From Candidatus Rokuibacteriota bacterium (lineage in GTDB: Bacteria; Methylomirabilota; Methylomirabilia; Rokubacteriales; JACPHL01), in the NCBI GenBank assembly GCA_016188625.1, contig JACPHL010000142.1:1-24265 (forward strand): a stretch of DNA of 24,265 nt, in the 5' to 3' direction. Under the pieces are notes generated by a model. That model made no database searches. It saw only the letters and a list, made by a program, of their open reading frames with translations, and was not told where the DNA came from. The position numbers and the translations under genes were made by a program. Positions within the stretch are counted from its first letter, which is position 1. Each line of letters begins with the position of its first letter. This document shows, one piece after another, positions 18,579 to 24,265 of the stretch.

Positions 18579-19360
18579 GGGACAGCCAGGCTGCGGTCTG
18601 GGACCGTGGGCTCCGGCAGCTGGCCGGGTACTACGGAGGTCTCGGGCTCCTCGCCTGGGACGTCGGGCGGAACCTCGCCCTCCCCCGGGCCTATCTCCCC
18701 CTCGTCGTCCAGGAGCTCGACGTCATGGGCGTCCGCTCCCTCACCGTCGCCAACCTGGCCGCCATCTTCACGGGCATGGTTCTGGCGCTGCAGTCGGCCG
18801 TCCTGATGGCCCGGTTCGGCGCCGAGCTCTACATGGGCCCGGTGGTCGCCCTCTCCGTCCTCCGGGAGCTCGGGCCCGTCCTGACCTCGATCCTGGTGGG
18901 CGGGCGGGTCGCCTCGGGGATCACCGCCGAGATCGGCTCCATGAAGGAAACCGAGCAGATCGACGCCCTCAGGGTGATCGGGGTGAACTACGTCAAGCGG
19001 CTGATCGTCCCCCGGGTGCTGGCCGCCCTGATGGTCTTCCCCCTCCTGACCGTCCTGGCGGACTTCCTGGGGATCGTGGGGGGGATGTTCATCGCCGTCT
19101 TCGAGCGGGGTCTGGACTACGTGATGTACTGGCAGACCATCTTCCAGCTCGTGGTCCTCCGTGATCTCCTCGCGGGCCTGGGCAAGACCCCCATCTTCGC
19201 CGCCCTCATCACCCTGATCGGGTGTTACAACGGCCTGCGCGCCACGGGAGGGACGGTGGGGCTCGGGCGGGCGACCACGGCGACCGTGGTGCAGGTGACC
19301 CTCGCGGTGATCATCTCGGACTTCTTCCTCACCCGACTCTTCATGCTGGTCGGCGCCTAG
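18575..19360 (+). CDS. mlaE: MlaE-family lipid ABC transporter permease
   Basis: A 261-residue polytopic inner-membrane permease of the MCE/Mla phospholipid transporter that maintains outer-membrane asymmetry. The conserved VLRELGPVLTSILVGGRVASGITAEIGSM core (about residues 90-118, given here only as the marker RELGPVLTSILVGGR) and TEQIDALRVIGV (the coupling element contacting the ATPase) are unmistakable. Five or six hydrophobic helices are visible. The start is ATG at 18575, overlapping the lipoprotein stop. mlaF follows after 1 nt. Confidence 0.95.
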   Translation: MRDSQAAVWDRGLRQLAGYYGGLGLLAWDVGRNLALPRAYLPLVVQELDVMGVRSLTVANLAAIFTGMVLALQSAVLMARFGAELYMGPVVALSVLRELGPVLTSILVGGRVASGITAEIGSMKETEQIDALRVIGVNYVKRLIVPRVLAALMVFPLLTVLADFLGIVGGMFIAVFERGLDYVMYWQTIFQLVVLRDLLAGLGKTPIFAALITLIGCYNGLRATGGTVGLGRATTATVVQVTLAVIISDFFLTRLFMLVGA

Positions 19361-19361
19361 C

Positions 19362-20105
19362 ATGGATCCGGCGGTGCAGCTCGAAGGGGTGTGGAAGACC
19401 TTCGAGGGCCACCGGGTCCTCGAAGGGTTGGATCTGGTGCTCCCCCGGGGCGCGACCCTGTCGGTCATGGGGGGGAGCGGGACGGGGAAGACGGTGCTCC
19501 TCCGGCTGGTCGCGGGCCTCATCCAGCCCGACGCCGGGCGGATCCAGGCCCTGGGCGAGGAGATCGTGGGGCTCCGGGAGGAGGCCCTCCTCCCCCTCCG
19601 GCGGCGGATGGGCTTCGTCTTTCAGGGGGCGGCCCTGTTCGATTCCCTCTCGGTCTTCGAGAACGTCGCCTTCCCCCTCCGGGAGCACACCGCCCTCGGG
19701 GAGGCGGCGATCGCCGACCGGGTCCATCGGGCCCTCGAGATGGTCGGACTCGAGGGGGTGGACCGCCTCCCCCCCGCCGAGCTCTCGGGCGGCATGCGCA
19801 AGCGCGTGGGGATCGCGCGGGCCCTCATCCTGGACCCGGAGCTGGTCCTCTACGACGAGCCGACGGCCGGCCTCGACCCCGCCAACGCGCGGCTTATCGC
19901 CGAGCTGATCGGCGCCCTCAAGGCCCGCCGGGTCTCCGAGACCGCCATGGTCGTCACCCACGACTTCGAGTTCGCGGCGACGGTGTCGGACCAGGTCGCC
20001 CTCCTCCACCGGGGCCGCCTGGTCGAGGTCGCCGATCCCGAGGCCCTCCGCACCTCGGCGACCCCGGAGGTGCGGGCCTTCCTGGCCGGGGAGCTGGCCC
20101 GGTGA
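19362..20105 (+). CDS. mlaF: MlaF-family lipid ABC transporter ATPase
   Basis: A 247-residue ABC ATPase. Walker A is GGSGTGKT (37-44), the Q-loop glutamine is Q88 in FVFQGAALFDSLSVFENV, the signature is LSGGMRKRVGIARAL (from 141) and Walker B is LVLYDEP (D165-E166), with the switch histidine in VVTHDFEFA. The LSGGM variant and the phrase GAALFDSL are typical of MlaF rather than other importers. It would energise MlaE-MlaD. ATG at 19362 is used, immediately after mlaE; the stop overlaps mlaD as GTGA. Confidence 0.95.
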   Translation: MDPAVQLEGVWKTFEGHRVLEGLDLVLPRGATLSVMGGSGTGKTVLLRLVAGLIQPDAGRIQALGEEIVGLREEALLPLRRRMGFVFQGAALFDSLSVFENVAFPLREHTALGEAAIADRVHRALEMVGLEGVDRLPPAELSGGMRKRVGIARALILDPELVLYDEPTAGLDPANARLIAELIGALKARRVSETAMVVTHDFEFAATVSDQVALLHRGRLVEVADPEALRTSATPEVRAFLAGELAR

Positions 20106-21478
20106 GCGACGGCCGTCCCGCCCTCCAGCTCCGGGTCGGGGTCTTCATCCTGGTGGCCCTCGGGGTCTTCGTCGTCCTGGTCTACCTCTTCGGGACCCAG
20201 GCCGGGCTCTTCGAGCGGCAGTACCGGCTGGTGGCCGAGTTCTCCAACATCGGCGGGCTCCTGGATGGGGCCACGGTCCGGCTGGCCGGGGTCCCGGTCG
20301 GGCGGGTGAGCGAGATCCGCCTCCCGGAGACCGGGGCGGGGAGGGTCCAGGTGGAGCTGGCCGTGAGCCAGCGGGTCCGGGATCGCATCCGTCAGGATTC
20401 GGTGGCGCGGATCGAGACGCGGGGGCTCCTCGGGGACAAGCTCATCGAGATCGGCCTGGGGGGCCCCGAGGCGCAGCCCCTCCGGGAGGGGGAGCGAGTC
20501 CAGACCGAGGAGCCGCCGGATCCCCAGCAGCTCCTCGCGCAGGGGGCCGCCCTGCTCAAGAACCTCCACGGCGCTGCGGAGCAGCTCGGCCAGGCCCTCG
20601 GGACCTTCGCCGAGAGCGGGGCGATCGAGGAGGTCGCGCGGGCCGCCCGCTCCCTCCGGGCCCTGGCGACCGAGGTCGAGCGCGGCCAGGGGCTTCTCCA
20701 CCGGTTGATCTACGACGAGCAGGGAGGCCGGCTCCTGACCGAGGGGGAGGCCTTCCTCCGGGAGGCGCAGGCCGCGGCCAGCCGGCTCGGCCGGATCGCT
20801 CGGGAGATCGAGGAGGGGAAGGGTCCCCTCCACGCCCTGATCTACGGGGAAGGCGCCGCGCTCGCCCGGCTCGATCAGATCCTGGCCACGACCCAGCGGC
20901 TCCTCGGGCGCGTGGAGCGGGGGGAGGGGGCGCTCGGGCTCCTCCTCCAGAGCGAGGAGGCCGCCCGCTCGGTCCGGCGCCTGCTCGTCGCGGCCGAGGC
21001 CCTCGCCGCCGGCGTCGAGCGCGCCCAGGCGTCCGACGGGCTCCTCCAGGCGCTTCTCTTCGATCCCGAGGGGAAGCGTCTCCTCGCCGACCTCCGGACG
21101 ACGGCCCGGAACTTCCGGGAGGTCTCGGACCGGCTGGTCGGCGGGCAGGGGCTTCTCGGCGGCCTCCTCAGGGAGGGCGGGGAGGAGACCGCCCGCGAGC
21201 TGGCCCAGGGGATCGGGCGGCTCGGGCGGCTGGCCGAAGGGCTCGGGGGGGACGAGGGGCTCCAGGAGGCCCTGAGCGACTTCCGGATCGCCATGGGGAA
21301 TCTCCGGCGGCTCACCGAGCGGGTCGAGGCCGGCGAGGGGACCCTCGGGGGGCTGATCCAGGATCCGACCATCTACGAGAACCTCGCCGCCTTCCTCGAG
21401 GGGGCGCAGCGGAGCTGGCTGCTCCGGGCGGTCATCCGCTCGGCGATCACGGCCGGCGGGGCCGGGGAGGGGCGCTGA
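20102..21478 (+). CDS. mlaD: MlaD-like MCE protein with long repetitive helical C-terminus
   Basis: A 458-residue membrane-anchored substrate-binding protein. A single N-terminal transmembrane helix (about 11-30) is followed by one MCE domain (about 39-120; YRLVAEFSNIGGLLDGATVR, LAGVPVGRVSEI, RGLLGDKLIEI). The remaining ~320 residues are helical and carry about six copies of a V-E-x-G-x-G-x-L-x-x-L-I-x-D/S-E motif near 191, 235, 270, 304, 343 and 407. MCE rings bind lipid in a central pore, and long C-terminal helices in related proteins form a tunnel or bridge across the periplasm. E. coli MlaD is only ~183 residues, so this is the long form. GTG at 20102 overlaps mlaF; the stop overlaps radA as TGATG. 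mlaB and mlaC are not nearby. Confidence 0.92.
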   Translation: MSDGRPALQLRVGVFILVALGVFVVLVYLFGTQAGLFERQYRLVAEFSNIGGLLDGATVRLAGVPVGRVSEIRLPETGAGRVQVELAVSQRVRDRIRQDSVARIETRGLLGDKLIEIGLGGPEAQPLREGERVQTEEPPDPQQLLAQGAALLKNLHGAAEQLGQALGTFAESGAIEEVARAARSLRALATEVERGQGLLHRLIYDEQGGRLLTEGEAFLREAQAAASRLGRIAREIEEGKGPLHALIYGEGAALARLDQILATTQRLLGRVERGEGALGLLLQSEEAARSVRRLLVAAEALAAGVERAQASDGLLQALLFDPEGKRLLADLRTTARNFREVSDRLVGGQGLLGGLLREGGEETARELAQGIGRLGRLAEGLGGDEGLQEALSDFRIAMGNLRRLTERVEAGEGTLGGLIQDPTIYENLAAFLEGAQRSWLLRAVIRSAITAGGAGEGR

Positions 21479-22866
21479 TGCGGGAGACGACGGGCTTCCG
21501 CTGCCAGGCGTGCGGCTACGCGACGCCGAAGTGGCTCGGCCGCTGCCCCGACTGCGGGGAGTGGAACAGCCTGGTCGAGGAGCGGCGGGTCCCGGCCAAG
21601 CCCGGTGCGCGCCCCCGTCCCCCGGCCGCCCGGCCCGTGCTCCTCGCCGAGATCTCCGCGGACGGGGCCGAGCGGGTCCGGACCGGGATCGGGGAGTTGG
21701 ACCGGGTCCTCGGCGGCGGGGTGGTGGCCGGCTCGCTGGTCCTCATCGGCGGCGACCCGGGGATCGGCAAGTCCACCCTCCTCCTCCAGGCCTCGCGGGC
21801 CCTGGCCGAGCACGCCGGCCCCGTCCTGTACGTCTCGGGCGAGGAGTCGGCGGCCCAGGTCAAGCTCCGGGCCGAGCGGCTCGGGATCGGGGCGAAGGCC
21901 CTCTACCTCCTGGCCGAGACCGCGCTTGAGGAGATCGAGGCCCAGGTGGCGGCGCTGGCCCCCCGGTTCCTGGTCGTGGACTCGATCCAGGCCGTCTACC
22001 TCTCCGGTTTCGAGTCCGCGCCGGGGAGCGTGGGGCAGGTGCGCGAGTGCGGGGCGCGGCTCATGCTCCTGGCCAAGAGCCGGGGGGTCTCCACCTTCCT
22101 GGTGGGGCACGTGACCAAGGAGGGGGCCCTGGCCGGCCCGCGGGTCCTCGAGCACATGGTGGACACGGTCCTCTACTTCGAAGGGGAGCGGCACGCCAGC
22201 TACCGGATCCTCCGGGCGGTCAAGCACCGGTTCGGCTCGACCAACGAGATCGGGGTCTTCGAGATGACCGAGCGGGGCCTCGGGGAGGTGGCGAACCCCT
22301 CGGCCTTCTTCCTGGCGGCGCGCCCCCGGGGGGCCCCGGGCTCGGTGATCGTGGCCGGGCTCGAGGGGACGCGCCCGCTCCTCCTCGAGGTCCAGGCCCT
22401 GGTCGCCCCCGCCCACTTCGGGACCCCCCGGCGCACCGTCATCGGGGCCGACTACAACCGCGTCTGCCTGCTCCTCGCGGTGCTGGAGAAGCGGGCGGGC
22501 TTTCCCCTCCAGAACCAGGACGTCTTCGTCAACGTGGCGGGCGGCGGCCGGCTCAGCGAGCCGGCGGCCGATCTCGGGATCGTGGTCTCCTGCGCGGGGA
22601 GCTTCGCGGAGCGCGCCGTGGCGGCCGACGTCGTCGTGCTCGGCGAGGTCGGGCTGGCCGGGGAGATCCGGGCCGTCGGCGGCCTGGAGGCACGCCTCCG
22701 GGAGGCCGCCGCGCTCGGGTTCAAGACGGCCGTGGTCCCGCGGAACAATCTGGTGGGCCCCGGTGCCGCGCACCCGCTCGAGGTGCGCGGCGTGGCGACC
22801 CTGGAGGAGGCCCTGGGCCTCCTCATCGGTCGGGGGCATGATCCGGAATCCTCATCTCAACCATAA
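21478..22866 (+). CDS. radA: DNA repair protein RadA (Sms)
   Basis: A 462-residue RecA-related ATPase that drives branch migration of recombination intermediates. An N-terminal C4 zinc finger (C9, C12, C23, C26) leads to the Walker [11 protein letters not shown] (91-100), the RadA motif KHRFG at 249-253 (canonical KNRFG, with His for Asn) and a C-terminal Lon-protease-like domain (about 275-450, with [15 protein letters not shown] and [14 protein letters not shown]). ATG at 21478 overlaps the mlaD stop by one base. It precedes the YacL-like and ispD genes, a frequent neighbourhood in many bacteria. Confidence 0.96.
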   Translation: MRETTGFRCQACGYATPKWLGRCPDCGEWNSLVEERRVPAKPGARPRPPAARPVLLAEISADGAERVRTGIGELDRVLGGGVVAGSLVLIGGDPGIGKSTLLLQASRALAEHAGPVLYVSGEESAAQVKLRAERLGIGAKALYLLAETALEEIEAQVAALAPRFLVVDSIQAVYLSGFESAPGSVGQVRECGARLMLLAKSRGVSTFLVGHVTKEGALAGPRVLEHMVDTVLYFEGERHASYRILRAVKHRFGSTNEIGVFEMTERGLGEVANPSAFFLAARPRGAPGSVIVAGLEGTRPLLLEVQALVAPAHFGTPRRTVIGADYNRVCLLLAVLEKRAGFPLQNQDVFVNVAGGGRLSEPAADLGIVVSCAGSFAERAVAADVVVLGEVGLAGEIRAVGGLEARLREAAALGFKTAVVPRNNLVGPGAAHPLEVRGVATLEEALGLLIGRGHDPESSSQP

Positions 22867-22878
22867 GGGAAAGGCACC

Positions 22879-23756
22879 ATGGGCATCGTGATCGCACGCA
22901 TCGTCTTCCTGGCCCTCGCCGCCTTCGGGGGGTACGCCTTCGGGAGCGCGCTCGGGATCCCCTGGGGGTGGCCGCTCCTGGCGGCGGCAGGGGTGCTGGC
23001 CGGGCTCGTCGTCCTCGCGGTGGAGGAGGGGACCCGGCGCGTCCCCCTCCCCCGGCTCTTCGTGGGGACCCTGGGCGCGACCCTGGGGCTCCTCTTCGGT
23101 CAGCTCCTGGGGGCCGTCCTCCTCTTCTTCCTCCCCGCCTTCCCCCGCGCCATGGGGCGGGGGCTCCTGTCGCTCCTGCTCGGCTACCTCGGGGTGAGCC
23201 TGCTCCTCCGTCGCTCCTGATCCCCCAGTTCGTCCTGCGGGAGCTCCAGCAGATCGCCGACTCCTCGGACTCGCTCAAGCGCAACCGGGGCCGGCGGGGG
23301 CTCGACGTGCTCCAGAAGATCCAGCGGATGCCCAAGGTCAAGGTGGAGATCCACGAGCTGGACTTCCCCCAGATCCGGGAGGTGGACCGAAAGCTGATCG
23401 AGTGCGCCAAGGCGGTGGGCGGCAAGATCCTGACCAACGACTACAACCTCAACAAGGTGGCCGAGCTCCACGGGGTCCGCGTCCTCAACATCAACGAGCT
23501 GGCCAACGCCCTGAAGCCGGTCGTCCTCCCCGGCGAGGTCATGCACGTCCACGTCCTGAAGGAGGGGAAGGAGTCCGGTCAGGGGGTCGCCTACCTGGAC
23601 GACGGGACCATGGTGGTGGTGGATCACGGCAAGAAGCACCTCGGCCAGAGCGTGGACGTCATGGTCACCTCGGTCCTCCAGACCACGGCCGGCCGGATGA
23701 TCTTCACGCGCCTTCGGGAGGAGGAGTACGCGCCGCGGGGGGGCGATGACCGCTGA
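22879..23756 (+). pseudogene. YacL-like membrane PIN-TRAM protein, disrupted by an internal deletion and frameshift
   Basis: The 5' frame (22879-23220, 113 aa) is the N-terminal membrane part with four hydrophobic segments and the [20 protein letters not shown] loop. It stops at TGA 23218-23220. Across that point another frame continues as [52 protein letters not shown] and the TRAM domain ([14 protein letters not shown] to MIFTRL), ending at 23756. What is missing is the linker and the first strand of the PIN nuclease with its DTSVIIDGRI motif, including a catalytic Asp; from relatives such as B. subtilis YacL, roughly 45-60 residues are lost. Function in the family is unclear, with RNA binding or cleavage likely. 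It overlaps ispD by 11 bases. Confidence 0.85.
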
Positions 23757-24265
23757 GGGACGCGGCCGCGGCGCGACGGGCGGGCCGGTCTGGGCGGTGA
23801 TCCCCGCCGCCGGCCGGGGGGAGCGGATGGGGGCCAAGAAGCAGGACCTCCGCCTGGGCGGCCGCCCGCTCCTGGCCCTGACCCTCGGGGTCTTCGAGAC
23901 GACCCCGGCGGTCGCCGGGGTGGTCGTGGCGGTTCCGCGCGAGGACGTGGCCGTCTGGCGGCGACGGCTGGCCCGGCTCCGGAAGGTCCGGGCCGTGGTG
24001 GCCGGCGGCGCGGTCCGGCAGGCGTCGGTGGCCCGGGGGCTGGCGGCGCTCCCACCCGGGGCCGGATGGGTGGTCGTGCACGACGGGGTCCGCCCCTTCG
24101 TGACGCGCCGGCTCCTCGAGACGGTCATCGCCGAGGCCCGGGCCTGGGGGGCGGCCACCGCCGCCCTCCCCCTGGCGGAGACGGTCAAGCGCGGGGTGGA
24201 CGGCTGGGTGAAGGAGACGGTGGAGCGCGAGGGGCTCTGGACGGTCCAGACCCCCCAGGCCTTCC
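23746..24265 (+). CDS. ispD: 2-C-methyl-D-erythritol 4-phosphate cytidylyltransferase (partial, runs off the right edge)
   Basis: The first 173 residues of the third enzyme of the MEP isoprenoid pathway, which couples MEP with CTP. The nucleotide-binding motif [17 protein letters not shown] near the N-terminus, [10 protein letters not shown] (the metal-binding Asp) and the closing [10 protein letters not shown] are characteristic. ATG at 23746 lies 11 nt inside the end of the preceding gene; a ~14-residue Gly/Arg-rich lead precedes the conserved core. No stop occurs before the window end; about 55-60 residues should follow. ispF commonly follows but is not visible. Confidence 0.93.
   Translation, partial: MTAEGRGRGATGGPVWAVIPAAGRGERMGAKKQDLRLGGRPLLALTLGVFETTPAVAGVVVAVPREDVAVWRRRLARLRKVRAVVAGGAVRQASVARGLAALPPGAGWVVVHDGVRPFVTRRLLETVIAEARAWGAATAALPLAETVKRGVDGWVKETVEREGLWTVQTPQAF

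Overview
The window is a very GC-rich stretch (roughly 70% by eye) of a bacterial chromosome. Apart from a partial ArsR-type regulator on the minus strand at the left edge, every gene is on the plus strand and is a core housekeeping gene. There are no phage, IS, CRISPR or tRNA/rRNA features. The gene content (AtpZ/AtpI with F0 genes but no F1 genes, a Rex repressor, rho-rpmE-prfA-prmC-murA-hisG-hisD, an Mla lipid transporter, lipoproteins with lipoboxes) points to a diderm. The order resembles delta-proteobacteria-like lineages and Methylomirabilota/Rokubacteria. That placement is inferred from order and composition only.

Layout. 1-271: 5' part of an ArsR-type regulator (minus strand). 272-493: divergent control region with a candidate atp promoter overlapped by a candidate Rex operator. 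494-7260: atpZ, atpI, atpB, atpE, rex, mfd and a SurA-like PpiC lipoprotein. 7257-9145: a near-consensus promoter, a 215-nt leader, rho (disrupted), a 332-nt gene-free stretch packed with perfect hairpins, then rpmE (disrupted). 9320-12607: prfA, prmC, murA. 12705-18058: a histidine operon (hisG, D, B, H, A, F, IE) lacking hisC, hisZ and a histidinol-phosphate phosphatase. 18039-21478: a PsbP/DUF1795-like lipoprotein and the Mla transporter core mlaE-mlaF-mlaD. 21478-24265: radA, a YacL-like membrane PIN-TRAM gene (disrupted) and the 5' part of ispD.

How the genes fit together. Many junctions from mfd onward are ATGA, GTGA or TGATG overlaps, so translational coupling is probably widespread. 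PrmC methylates the GGQ glutamine of the release factor made by prfA next to it. MlaE, F and D form one inner-membrane complex. The seven his genes cover most of histidine synthesis. Rex senses NADH/NAD+ and sits inside the F0 operon; an 11/14 match to the Rex operator lies on that operon's apparent promoter.

Points most worth a second look: (1) three universally conserved genes (rho, rpmE, yacL-like) each have a clean internal deletion of tens of bases that breaks the frame, while their neighbours are intact; (2) a ~111-bp intergenic module is duplicated exactly between prfA/prmC and murA/hisG, carrying the upstream stop, a GC hairpin, the Shine-Dalgarno and the downstream GTG start; (3) the Rex-operator candidate on the atp-rex operon; (4) the hairpin array between rho and rpmE.
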